This document shows, piece after piece, positions 1 through 10,873 of a stretch of 64,000 nt of DNA. The DNA is taken from contig NC_081415.1 in the NCBI RefSeq assembly GCF_030272615.1, positions 379,097,392-379,161,391 of the forward strand. Direction: 5' to 3'. The notes beneath the pieces are model-generated. The model had not been told where the DNA came from. It searched no databases and was given only the letters and a program-made list of their open reading frames with translations. Position numbers and translations under genes: made by a program. This DNA is from Cryptomeria japonica. Taxonomy: Eukaryota; Streptophyta; Pinopsida; Cupressales; Cupressaceae. Numbering within the stretch: position 1 is the stretch's first letter; each line of letters starts with the position of its first letter.

Positions 1-34
1 TTAATTATCTTCAAACCATTTTTAGGTGTATACA
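1..34 (-). repeat. End of the 3' LTR of element A
   Basis: The first 34 bases match the end of the LTR at 8916-8949, apart from a few substitutions. In element orientation this is the LTR start, TGTATACACC. The polypurine tract follows directly, which fixes the edge at base 34. Confidence 0.8.
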
Positions 35-49
35 TTTTGCCCCTCTTTG
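35..49 (-). promoter_or_regulatory. Polypurine tract of element A
   Basis: In element orientation this is CAAAGAGGGGCAAAA directly before the LTR start. Such purine runs prime plus-strand DNA synthesis during reverse transcription. Confidence 0.8.
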
Positions 50-327
50 AAGCGAGGTGTGATGAAGCATTGATTCAAAGAATAATCTCATTTTGATGAT
101 GGTATTGATTTGATAGGATGCCCCAGCTCTTGATTGCTAAATTCTGGTACAATGATGCCTCCTCGAGAGATCAATTGAGATAATTGATCTTTGGAGTATT
201 TGCGAGATTGATATCCTGATAGATTTGATTTGATTTATGTAACTATGGTTGATGAAAATGCAAGTTCTTCAATTAGCTTGATTTCTTAGATTGATAAGAT
301 TGAAAAATCTTGATTGATTAGATTTAG

Positions 328-511
328 CCTGGTTTCAGGAAGGATTTATCTTGTATAAGACAACGATGATTAAAGCGTCTAGTTTTAGGAAGGATTCATC
401 CTATATAAGACATGATTAGAACATCTGGTTTTAGGAAGGATACATCCTATCAAAGACATGAATCAGAATAAGATGGTCTAGTTTCAGGAAGGATTCATCC
501 TGTATAAGACG
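328..511. repeat. Four imperfect ~50-bp tandem repeats in the 3' region of element A
   Basis: The core GGTTTCAGGAAGGATTCATC followed by CTGTATAAGACATGAT occurs four times, near 328, 378, 425 and 477. The copies differ by a few bases. They lie between the pol remnant and the polypurine tract, a non-coding part of the element. Confidence 0.75.
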
Positions 512-1723
512 TGATAGGAATCAATTAGGTTTGATTGACTGATTTGATTTGATAAGTTTGATTAGATAAAGAACTGATAGTTTGTTGATATCAAGTTGCT
601 GAAATTTTTGGATATGCTGATTGTTAATTCTATTGAGAGAGATAGCATAAGATTTGGGCTAGGTCGATAATATCATGAGAGAGATGAGTCATCATTCTGA
701 TTGTGTATACACTTGTGATGATACTTTGATGATTCTTGCAATAGATTTAACCTTGGATAAAAGGAGCTTTCAGGATCCCATGCAAGAATGAAATGCAAGC
801 TAAAATGCAAATGAAATGCAATGGAGATGCAAACTATGGCTGGACCAGTCACTAGATTATTTTGCATTTTTGTCATCATTGAGATTTTGAAATATGGGAA
901 GTGAGTGCAAACATCGATGGTATAATTAAACCATGATGACCTGAGCACTTCTTTCCTGGATTTTGATATAGCAAGTTAACATAAGCATCTAGGTATAATT
1001 GAACCGAGATGACCTGAGTGTTGTTTACGTAAAACATGCAGTATTAATCATTTCAATATGCAAATCGGAAATGTCTTCAATGATATTCTAATGATCATGT
1101 CCTCAGACAAATTTTCACATATTAATGATTAATTTTCAGATAGCAGACAAGAAAAATATCATGTTTCTTCCTTGTTCCTCTAGTCAAAGACATCCTGGAG
1201 TCACACATAAATCATGATAGCGAAAAGAAATTATAGAAAAGTTGAACAATCATGTTAAAATCATTATCCAAAAGATATTATTCCACTGAAAAGTGTGTGA
1301 TGTGCTTAGATTGACTTTGTGATAGCTTGATAGTTGATAGTTTGATCTTGTGTTCAATGTTGGATGTGTCTACCTATTTGGTTAAGCTTAGAATGATCAA
1401 GAGTTTGCCCCTAGCTAGGTGTAGGATTTTTCCCCAAGCCTAGAAACAAAGTTGTGATGATATATCCAATGATCCAAACCATGGTAAGAAGCCACCTGGG
1501 ATGTCTACGTATGTATAAAGGCTTATGATGCATATGGATAGCACTGATGGAAGATGAATGAATGCAAGCAGAAAAAATGCATGAACTAATAGATGGAAGA
1601 GCCAGCCGACAAATAGCGCCTGTTTGCCAGGTTTTTGTTGTCTTTTTTTATTGCACTTTTTCTAATATTTGATTTTTTTTTCTTTTCTTTTTCTTTTTCA
1701 CTTTATAGGATTTTTCTTCTTTT

Positions 1724-3490
1724 TCACTGTTTTTTATTTTTTTGATTTTTCAGACAAAATTTCTTCAGGTGCATGCTATTGATAGGTTCATCGAGCTGAT
1801 CTTCATCTTGTGTTGATAGCCAATATGCTCCTAACCCAAATACTGTTGTGACCACAAACGGACCTAACAAGTTTGGTTCAAATTTTCCTTTCTTTTCTTG
1901 ATCTGCCTGGTTGTGTGTATTTTTCTTCAGCACTAGTTCTCCAACTTGAAAGACTCTTGGTTTGACCTTATGATTATAGCTCCTACACCTTTAGATGATC
2001 AAAGGATTTTTGTCTGTGTTCATGGATTAGTTCTAACTCTTGCAGTCTAGATACTCTTTGTTCTTCATCTAGGATGAGACCTTTTAGTGATACACATAGA
2101 GAAGGTATCTGTACTTCAATTGGCAATATGGCTTCTGATCCATATACAAGATAGAAAGGTGTGGCACCTATCGGTGTATGGATACTGGTGTGGTAAGCCC
2201 AGAGAGTAGGGTTTAGTTGAATATTCCAATCTTTCCCAGCATCGTTCACCGTCTTTTTGAGGATTTTCAAAATAGTTTTGTTTCTACCTGTCCATTACCC
2301 TATGGATAATATGGTGTGGAGAATTTGTGGTGGATTTTGAATTTATCACATAGCTCTTGTACATCTTGATTTTTGAATGGTCACCCATTATCAGTGATAA
2401 TGGTCATTGGTATTCCATAGCGACAGATGATGTAATTCAAGATAAATGCAGCAATTTGTTTTCCTATGATGTTGATAAGAGGTATTGCCTCAATCTATTT
2501 TGTGAAATATTCTGTAGTGATAAGGATGAATTTGTGTCCATTAGATGAAGAAGGATTTATCTTTCCTACTAGATCAAGTCCCCATTGACAAAAAGGCCAA
2601 GATGTTGCTAAAGCATGTAGTTCTTGTGCTATTGCATGAATCAAGTTCCCATGGATTTGACATTGTTTGCATGTTCTTGCTATCTTAAAAGAATCTCATT
2701 CCATAGTCGGCCAATAGTAGCCCAAGCGTATGAGTTTTTTCGAAAGGGTAAGACCACTTGAATGAGTGCCACAAATGCCATTATGGACTTCATGTAAAGC
2801 CTTCTCAGATTCTTCTTGTTTGAGACATCTTAAGAGAGTACTGTCTAGACCTCGTTTAAACAGGGTATCCACGACGAGAGTATAATGAGAGGATTGGTGA
2901 ATAAAGTTTCTCTTTTGATTCTTGATAAGTCAGGAGGTAAGATATTATCTTTCAGGTATGTGTAAGTTTGGCCATAGTGGGAGGAATCATGTCCAATAAG
3001 TTGATAGATGGTTTGGGAATTAGGACAATTAAAGGTGGGATGAAACAACTCTTCAACCAGGAATTCATAGCGTTGTTGATTTTCCTATGTCAGCAATAGA
3101 GAAGCAAGTGTAGCCATGGAATCTGCTGCTTTGTTGTCATTTCTTGGAATCTATTCAAAAGTTATTTCTACAAAGTACTTCTTGAAATCATCCACTATCT
3201 TTTTATAAGGCATGAGTTTGTCATCTTTTGTTTGATAGTCATCATTGATTTGATTGATGATGAGCTGAGAGTCTCCAAAGACCTTAAGTTGTTTAATGTT
3301 CCATTCTATAGCCATTTCGATATCGGTTACCAATTCTTCATACTCTGCTATATTGTTTGTACATGGAAAGCTTAATTTGTATTCTTTCGGGATTGTATGC
3401 CCTTATGGTGTGATGAATAGAATGCCTGCTCCTGATCCATGTTGTGTTCCTTTATTGATGTCTGCTCCTGGATTGATATTTGGGTGATGT
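1724..3490 (-). pseudogene. pol: Ty3/gypsy RNase H and integrase remnant of element A
   Basis: Read from 3490 downwards, the translation starts with an RNase H domain containing GAGILFITP, FPCTNNIAEYE and GDSQLIINQ. A connection with NGICGTHSSG follows, then an integrase zinc finger with CKQC, and a catalytic core with GLDLVG, ITDNG and a GQVE segment, the places of the D, D and E residues. The C-terminal part contains YHTSIHTPIGATPF, LVYGSEAILP and, near 1740, PINSMHLKK, typical of the end of plant gypsy integrases. Several stop codons and frame changes break the frame. The order RNase H before integrase is diagnostic of Ty3/gypsy. No reverse transcriptase was seen upstream, although it should precede RNase H. 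Confidence 0.85.
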
Positions 3491-3531
3491 ATTGTAAGAT
3501 ATGGATTGAACCCTAAAATATTTGTATATGA

Positions 3532-4464
3532 CTAGGTAAAATTGGTTTTCCATCTTTTTAATGGTTTCAAGTATTTTTGCCTTGCTGGTTCTGATAGAGA
3601 AGTTGTTGGATGTAGATCAATTGTTCCAATGATAGTTCCCTTTGCTGGTGCTATTATGATAGATAACTTCTCTTGATAACATTGAGGTAAAGTGTCAAAT
3701 CTCCCATCTTTCAATGCCTCGAGGAGGTTTTCACCATTAGATGCGTCCTTTATTTTTACTTTTTCTCGGTCCAATGTTGCCAATAAATGGTTTTTAGCAT
3801 TAGACCTGATATTGTTTTCCTTATTTTCACTTTTGCGAGTAGGAGATTTGGCACCCACTTGACTAGAAGATGCGTTGCTGAAATTCCTGGTGAGAGTTGT
3901 TACGGGTTCGATTTCATCAAGATATAAGGATATGGCATGGTCATTAGGTAAGGTATCAATGCCAGTATGTCATTCATTTTCCCAGTCCATAGGTTCAAGA
4001 TAGCTTAAGGATAAAGGATCTTCAGGTTGAATTGCTTCAAAGATATTAGGGGTCATGATAGAGATGTCAAGGCTTTCAGTATGTATTTCCATGTCTAGAA
4101 TGATACTCCCATCAGAATGACCTCATATAAGAAAATCCTGATCGTCCTCGGTTAAGTCCATGTTAGTTGAATGTGAATTTGATTCAAGTAGGCTAGTTCT
4201 TAATGTTTATTCTGCATACGTGTGAACTATATCAACTTCTATATCTGCTTCTTCATCCCTCTCAATTTGAAGTTGCTCTTGTATGTTTTTCCATGATAGC
4301 AAATATTCTCTATTCCCTCGATCTTTTAGCTGTATTTGTTTTTCCATGTTCGACAAAATTGATTCAAATGATTGTTCCTTGGATTGTGTGCTTGAAGGTG
4401 CTACCTCTCTGTTATGTGGGATAATGACCTCTTGGGTTGATTTTAGATTACTACAACACTGCAA
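3532..4464 (-). pseudogene. Post-protease pol linker of element A
   Basis: Two open stretches (4464-4207 and 3858-3532), with broken sequence between them, follow the protease. They are charged and rich in Glu, Lys and Ser with no recognised domain. In related plant gypsy elements a variable linker separates protease from reverse transcriptase. Here the linker is followed almost directly by RNase H at about 3490, so the roughly 1.3-1.5 kb expected for reverse transcriptase is absent. Assignment rests on position. Confidence 0.5.
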
Positions 4465-4491
4465 TTGATTTGATTCTACTGATATTGTGAT

Positions 4492-5286
4492 TTACTGTCC
4501 ATTGTAAGGAAATTTTAAGCACTGATGACCTGTTGATGTAATAGCTTGTATATCCTGAATCCATGGTCTCCCCAAGAGTATATTATATGGTAGGTCCAAG
4601 TCTAGAACTTGGCATGTTGTTTCTTTTTTCAAGGGTCCCACTCTAATAGGTAATATCACAATTCCCTTGGAGTAATGTTCTTCTTCACCAAATGCTTTGA
4701 TTTTTATCCTTTTCTGGGGATCAGTTGCATCTTCTGAATGGCCTAGAGTACGAACAAGATTCATAGAGCAAATATTCAAGCTAGCTCCCCCATCTATCAG
4801 GACACATTTAGCAAGCATTCTATGAATGAGGACTTCAATTTGCAAGGAAATGTTATGGGGATTCTGCAATGAATTAATGCTTGGATATGAAGGAGATGAG
4901 CTTTGAATAGGATCCTCTGAAATAGGTTTGATGGAAATTATGGATATCCCTTGGGGAACTTCATCTTTGGATGTACTCTTTGCTGACGATGTTATGGAAG
5001 ATTCTTGCAAGCTTTCAGGAGGTGTAGGAATAGATTCCTTTGGAGAGTCAATTTTCTTATGGATGGATGGACCATTGTTAGACATGGGTGCATGATTTTG
5101 ATCTTCTTTAGCCAAATCCTTTAGGGATCTCTTTAAGAGGTGCATAAAAGAACCACCTTTCTTTTGAGATGTATTTGAATCCTTGTGAGGTTTTAACATA
5201 GTTGGATTTTGATTTTGAACTTGTTTTATTTCTCTAATATGTTGGTTTGTCATGTTTTCTTCTTGTGTTTTGCTTTGGTATATCAC
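4492..5286 (-). pseudogene. Gag-pol linker and aspartic protease domain of element A
   Basis: An open frame of 264 codons. The first ~150 residues are a Ser/Pro/Lys-rich linker. The C-terminal ~110 residues resemble a retropepsin: the catalytic motif appears as LIDGGASLNICS, where DGG replaces the usual D(S/T)G as is common in plant gypsy proteases, and a flap/second-strand region ends in YNILLGRPWI. The enzyme would cleave the Gag-Pol polyprotein. There is no gag capsid domain upstream; the annotated ATG is simply the first in the open stretch and was probably internal to a longer polyprotein. The frame itself is open, but the element as a whole is dead. Confidence 0.75.
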
Positions 5287-5911
5287 GTTGATATGTTTTT
5301 AGCTATTTCCAATGTTTCAACAATCTTATGTCTTTGTGCTATAATCAAAATGGGCATTGTGTTTGATATTGTGCTAGGATTTGATTGTCCAAAAGGTTGT
5401 TTTGAGTAAGTGATCAATAGTCAATTTCAAGGCAATAGAGTGATATGACACTAAAAGAGAATTCAAGTGTTTAAAAGTTTGCAAGTTTTTCGATCTTCGG
5501 TTTAGGAGTGCAATGGTGATGATTTGATAAGAACAAAGTCCAGTAGGAATGATATATCCTACAATGTGGGAGAAAGTTATCCTGACCAAATGTTTTAGTT
5601 TCGTGATAAAGGATGATTGATCCTGATGAGAAACTATGTTTGAGTGATCAGTTTATCAAAGAGGGTGATAATGCACTTTGAGATGTTTAGATTTTGAACT
5701 TGTTGGGGGTGAGCACTTGAAAATCTTGAGGTGTTTATTTTCTAGAGTCTGATTTTGATGGGTGATAACTTGACCAAGCAAACCAAGCGGGCAAGCTAAG
5801 CACAGATTGATAGATAACAGGTGTTTATGCTTACTGCAAATTGATCGGGCATAAATGATAAATCTAAAACAGGTATGCAGGACACAACTCTAGATTGACA
5901 AATGCAGAGTT

Positions 5912-6150
5912 TTGTACGACATAAGATTCATCTTAGGATGACACAAGATACAGAGTTATACGACAGAACAAATTTTTTCATGTAAAAAGTAGAGGCTCGT
6001 ATGACACACTTTTATGAACCATACAACAAAACATATGACTCGTACGACACAAGATAGCAGATAGTACAAAAAATGATTTTATGCAAGTTAACTCATCAGA
6101 CAGAGATTATGACTCATGCTACAGAGAATTAAAGCTCGTACGACAGGTTG
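5912..6150. repeat. First cluster of TCGTACGA-type motifs in the element A leader
   Basis: The motif CTCGTACGACA and one-base variants (CGTATGACA, ATACGACA) recur about every 20-90 bases. The core TCGTACGA is its own reverse complement. The second, denser cluster is at 7397-7795. Confidence 0.7.
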
Positions 6151-7396
6151 TAGAGAGTGATAAAAAGTGTTTGTTTTGCTGATTTTGATCTTTGAATTCT
6201 GATGATGTTTTGTTGATGTTTTCTAGTTTTTAGGTGTCTGATTTTCTCATTTAGGGATGAATACATAGCAAACACATGATGTGATAAATGACTCCAATCA
6301 AGCTAAACCCTAAGGAAGTTGGCTAAGAATGAAAAACTTTGCTTGCTGACTTAGGTACACACTCAATAGCTAATCAGAATACGGCCGCTGAGTCTCGCGC
6401 AATGGATTCTCAACGTCGTATTATCTCACTCCAAACGCTAATGGGGGCACGATATGGCAAGTGTCCTGGGAGAGTTAATATCTCTCTTGCACAAAGATTA
6501 TCACCCTTTCAGAGGTGAATCGGGTAGATTCTATTTTAACCGGTACTAGTAAGGGATCTGTTCGACGCGTTGAGGTATAAACTCAATTAAGAGGTCTCCT
6601 AGCCTTGAAAACCAAGGTTTGATATACCCGAAGGTACAGAGGAGAGCTATTTCCGAGCACTGTCGTTGCTCTGATTTTCATCAAAAACACATTTATTTTA
6701 TAGTGGGTTGGATTACTTGGCGTTAGCCATTCCCACTTAGGTCGTTCCCCTCTCATCAGCCTTAAGGGCTAAGAGTTAATAACTTCTTGAGAGGGAAGGC
6801 CTACTAAAGAAATGCACTAATGAAAGCAAAAGATGAGTCTAGCTTTCTGATCACCTAATAAAGGTGAGAGCATACTCGCCTATCATCACCAGCACATAAG
6901 ACATAGTTGTTCATTTCTTTAAGCCCAAATTGAAGTGTGCCTAAAAATCTTAAAGAATACACAAAGTTTTTGTTGAATCCTTAGGCAACCTGCAAAATAA
7001 ATCCATTAGTAGTCATGATTGTGTTTTTAATTTGTCTTTGACAAGCATATCTTTGTCAATCATCCTACAGAAAAGAGTTAGGCTACCAAAAATCTCATAG
7101 ACAGAACAAGATTAGCATTAGTGATCCGAACTATGAAATTTTCAAAAAAAAAATCTATATGAAATTTTATCCTAACTTCAAATAGGCATAACTTTCTGCT
7201 CAGGACTCGAAATTATGATCCATTTAAGTCATTGGAAAGGTCTCCAAGAGTTGTAGATGAGATTTTGAAACAATAGTCCTAGCACTTTCAAAGGCTAAAA
7301 ATGACCAGAAGGCCTTCAAAAATGCAAATTACCAACGTATAGACAAACTTGAAAATTCTAGCCTGCAGTTTATCAAAAAAAATCACAGATGCAGAA

Positions 7397-7795
7397 ACTC
7401 GTACGACATGATTTATCAGTTAGTACGACACAAATTTATATTTCGCACAGGAATAAAAGTAGACTTGTACGACATAAGATTTTGAAGCTAGAAATTCATA
7501 AGAAATAGAATTAGATACAGTATGACAGTGCAAGTCAGCTCATACGACACATGATTTACTAGCAAATGAACTCGTACGACATTAGATTTTGAAGCCATAA
7601 ATTCATATGACATAGAATTAGATATAGTACGACAGTACAAATCAGCTCGTACGACACATGATTTACTAGCAAATGAACTCATATGACATAAATTTATACC
7701 TCATATGACAAGGAAAATGGGCTCGTACGAGTCAGGATGAAGTGTCGTCCTAGGCTGAAAGGGAGTTCGTACGAGTTGAAAAGGCAACTCGTATG
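7397..7795. repeat. Second cluster of TCGTACGA-type motifs with a 107-bp tandem duplication
   Basis: More than ten copies of (C/T)TCGTACGACA or close variants such as CATATGACA and CGTACGAG lie in 400 bases next to the primer site. Bases 7464-7570 and 7571-7677 form a tandem pair of 107-bp units with scattered substitutions. Both units end in ATTTACTAGCAAATGAA. Confidence 0.8.
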
Positions 7796-7864
7796 AATAT
7801 TTGAACCAGACCTAGATAGAGATGAAGTTTACTGAAGATTAAGAGGCCAAAAATGATGATTTCT

Positions 7865-7882
7865 GCCCCACGGTGGGTGACA
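7865..7882 (-). promoter_or_regulatory. Primer binding site of element A
   Basis: In element orientation this reads TGTCACCCACCGTGGGGC, beginning three bases inside the LTR edge. It matches the element B site TGGCACCCACCGTGGGGC except for one G to T change. A tRNA 3' end would anneal here to start minus-strand synthesis. Confidence 0.8.
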
Positions 7883-7885
7883 AAA

Positions 7886-8949
7886 TGTCGTGCTCTATGA
7901 AGTGTACCTATATCTGCAAACACAATACACTCAATAAATCATTACAAGCATGGTTAGAAGATTTAAATCAAAGAAAGACAAAACCATAGCTAATCGACTT
8001 ATTTCCTCCTACTAAATGCGAGTATGAAAAATGCTCTCAGATCTGATTATGCATATTCCAGTGACTTGACTACACTTAGATGGAGGATTTGAAAAATGAA
8101 AATGCACGATCTTAGCAAGAATAGCATGATTAAGCTATATGAATGATTGATCTAGCATGATTAAGCTAAGATTTAAGCTAAAATTGAGCATGATAACATT
8201 GCTAAAACTGATACTATAAGCTAGATGCCTATAATAACAATGCATAAGATGAGAATGAGATGGGATCAAATGATATGCAAAAATGATATGAAATTTGGAC
8301 ATGAAATTGGGACCCTTTGAGCTCCAAAATGAGGTCTATTTATAGGATTTCCCAAGGCTAGGGGTGAGGTGGCAAGAATCAATGGTCAAGATTGATCTGA
8401 AGATATCAATGGTTAAACTAGGGGAGGATGGCAAAGGGGGTTAGATTCAATGGAACATCTGTCATCTCTATTGTAACAAGTGTCAAGAGGCTTCTAGAAG
8501 AGGTTAGATGAAAGGGAACACTTAATGACAAGTGTCACAAAGGTTCTAGAAGATGTTGGATGAAAGGGAACATGGTGGTAGGTAGAATGGGTTAGGTTTA
8601 GGAATGGTTAGGTTTAGGAGTGGTAGAAGTTAGGAGAATTTGAATTTAAAAATTCAAATATTGAAAAAGGCTAATTAATTTCAACAACTCATGGATTTGA
8701 TTTGTTTTAATTAATTAATGATTCTAGAAGAATGATTTTAATGGATGGAGAATTAATTAATTTGCATTAATTAATTAAAGGAGTGAAATGAAATGAACCT
8801 ATTAAATAAATCCTTAGATTTATTAATAAGTAGATGAAAGGGGGAATTTAATCAAATTGCTTAGTGAATTCAATTAAATTGGGAAGGGGGATTAATTAAA
8901 TAATTGCTTATTTAATTAATTATCTTAAGACCATTTTTAGGTGTATACA
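7886..8949 (-). repeat. 5' LTR of element A
   Basis: 1064 bp bounded by TG...CA: TGTCGTGCTC at the primer-site side and GTGTATACA at 8949. The outer edge is the same sequence as bases 1-34. The outer third is very AT-rich, with repeated TTAATTAATT. The LTR abuts coding sequence of element B gag, the insertion point. Confidence 0.85.
8337..8344 (-). promoter_or_regulatory. Putative TATA box in the element A LTR
   Basis: TATAAATA on the minus strand inside the 5' LTR, in a setting typical of an LTR promoter. Assignment is by motif and position only. Confidence 0.45.
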
Positions 8950-10873
8950 AGGGGCTATAAGGTATCCCACCATGTTTTGGAACTGATCTATATCCAAGTC
9001 TCTTGACACTGTTGTTTCCACTAAAGCTTTTTCCAAAATTTCCTTATGCATAGGTAAAACTTTGAGAAGTTCCATAATTGATATTTGAGCGGGTATTATT
9101 TTTAATTGCTCTACTAAATTGTATTGTTGTGAAGTGGATGTTGGGTCTTTTGTTATACTTGGAAAGGTAACCTTTTCTTTGCTTCTCATAATAACATTGA
9201 TTGGATCTGAAGGTAGATTATCTTTAATGATGATAACATTTACCACATCATCATATGTATAAGTAGAGTTCACTTTGGCTTTTCCTTTGTCATCTTTTAA
9301 TTGGGATGGTTCACCTTTGTCATAATTTGGAAGCAGAGTTTTGAAAGCTAGGTGTGATTCATTTTTATTTTGGCTATCCACTGTGATAGTTCCATTATCG
9401 ATTAGATCTTGGATAAGGTGTTTCAATCTTTGACAATCATTTGTTTGGTGTCTTTTATTCCGATAGTAATTGCAAAAATGATTGTCATTCCACCAATTTG
9501 GCTTGACTGGTGATTCATAACTTCTTGCTTCTAGTAAAACAATCAATTTCTTATCAAGAAGAGTTTTTAAAGATGATTCCAATGGTTCTCCAATGTTTTT
9601 GAATTTCCTCCGAGGATTGGAGATGAAGGACTTGGTCTTATTGTCTTCTTGATTGTTATTGCTTGGGACTTAACTTGATAGATTAAAAATTGGTTGTTGT
9701 TGTTTTGTAGCACTATTATTGTCATTTCCTCCATTGCTGGCATTCCTATTCTTTGACCAGAACTTGGGTTTGTCATTGTTGTTGTTGTAGGAATTATTGT
9801 AAAGTTTTATCTCTCCTTTCTTTACCATCGTATTCTCTATTTTCAGACCATTCTCAATCATCTTGGCAAAGGAGGGAGGACATTGCATTCTTAGTCAATA
9901 ACTCATTTCACTGATAAGATTATCAATGAATATGTCCATTTTTCTTAATCAAGCACATCTCTTGGATACCTATTAAACATGTGTTTCCATCATTGTAAGA
10001 AGATCATAAAAGATTCACCATTCTTTTGTTTAACATTGCATAAATCTAGCATTGTTATCTCATTCCTTATATTGTAGGAGTTGTGAAATAAATCTATTCA
10101 CGAGTTCTTCAAAAGATTTGATTCCGGATGGTAATCTTGAAAACCACTCCATTGATTGTCCATTTAAACTCCTAGGAAAAAGACACATCAGGTAAGTTTC
10201 ATCATGGGCAAATTCCATACTCATAGTACAAAACTCCCTAATGTGATCTTGAGGATCAAATTTTCCATCATATTTGTCATATTTAGGGATCTTGCAATGT
10301 TGTGGAAATGGTACCATATTCAAATTTTTATCGAAAGGATATGGGCATATCTTCCAATGAATACTTCTTGGAGCTTGTTCCATTTTGTGTATCTTGCATC
10401 TATTGTTGTAGAGTTTGCATTTGTTGAGTAAGGTTTAACAACAAATTATCCATATAATTTCTCTTTATTTCTTCGTAAGTTCTTTTATCACTACGCTCTT
10501 TTCTTGTATCATCATGTTCTTTCCTCATCTCTTCATGACCTTCTTTGTTTAGATCTTCATTGTTTGAATCATCTGTGTTTTGGTTGTTATTTGTCTCCAC
10601 ATCTTGTTTTAAGTTTTCTATGTTAAACTCTTGTGGCAATTCAGCTCCAGATTTTGCCAACATCAAGAGATATTTCTCTTTTTGTTTTGCCAACAATTTT
10701 TCCATTAGCCTATCAAATTTTAAATCTTTCTCAGGGTCTCTAATGGTGCTATTGACTGCTTCTTCGTCAACAATAGTATACCCAAAAGTTTGGAATATAG
10801 GATTATCTTCTTCCTCCATTTGTTTTTGTTGTTTTCTAAGTTGTTCATATTGAGCTCTAGTCCAAATTGGCAT
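8950..10873 (-). pseudogene. gag: Ty3/gypsy gag remnant of element B
   Basis: Gag forms the virus-like particle shell. The first open part (10873-10400, 157 codons, starting MPIWTRAQYEQL) is a charged N-terminal region. The second (10383-10060) is the retrotransposon gag capsid domain, with FPQHCKIPKYDKYDG, DPQDHIREF and SMEWFSRLPSGIKSFEEL. After a degraded stretch come an Asn-rich linker (9888-9670) and a C-terminal part (9582-8950) with CNYYRNKRHQTNDC, a zinc-knuckle-like motif, followed by LIQDLIDNGTIT. Several frame breaks are present. The frame is cut at 8950 by insertion of element A. Gag of the right-hand gypsy remnant at 60368-60740 is related. Confidence 0.85.

Larger units (their letters stand above)
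5287..7864 (-). other. Long 5' leader of element A without gag
   Basis: About 2.6 kb between primer site and protease with no credible coding frame. Part of it (around 6350-6900) matches the leader of element B around 11700-12320 in layout: a more GC-rich block, then a ...CATTCCCCTCTCA-like segment (6730-6760 and 12210-12235), then a stretch with GGTGAGAGCATACT-like sequence. The leader also holds many copies of a short palindromic motif, listed separately. The capsid part of gag seems to have been lost. Confidence 0.6.
1..8949 (-). mobile_element. Ty3/gypsy element A, defective, left LTR cut by window
   Basis: The element reads right to left. Its 5' LTR is 7886-8949, its primer site 7865-7882, its polypurine tract 35-49, and the last 34 bases of its 3' LTR start the window. 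The two LTR edges match: both end on the plus strand in GGTGTATACA after a CCATTTTTA stretch. Coding remnants in transcription order are protease (4492-5286), linker (3532-4464), then RNase H and integrase (1724-3490), the Ty3/gypsy domain order. No gag domain and no reverse transcriptase motifs were found, so the copy is non-functional. It sits in the gag of a related element (B). Its target duplication cannot be checked because the left flank is outside the window. Confidence 0.85.

Noticed and set aside
673-948. Minus-strand 91-codon ORF downstream of the integrase of A
   Set aside because: It lies in the repeat-rich 3' untranslated part of element A, has no domain, and its composition is that of random AT-rich sequence.
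4203-4468. Plus-strand ORFs opposite the element A pol linker, and similar antisense ORFs opposite ORF2 of I (45397-46325, 46698-47081)
   Set aside because: They overlap better-supported minus-strand frames, have low-complexity Leu/Phe/Ser-rich translations typical of antisense shadows, and match no family.
5912-7795. CRISPR-like array of repeated TCGTACGACA motifs
   Set aside because: Spacing is irregular, the motif is only 8-11 bp with many variants, there are no uniform spacers or cas genes, and it lies in the leader of a plant retrotransposon.
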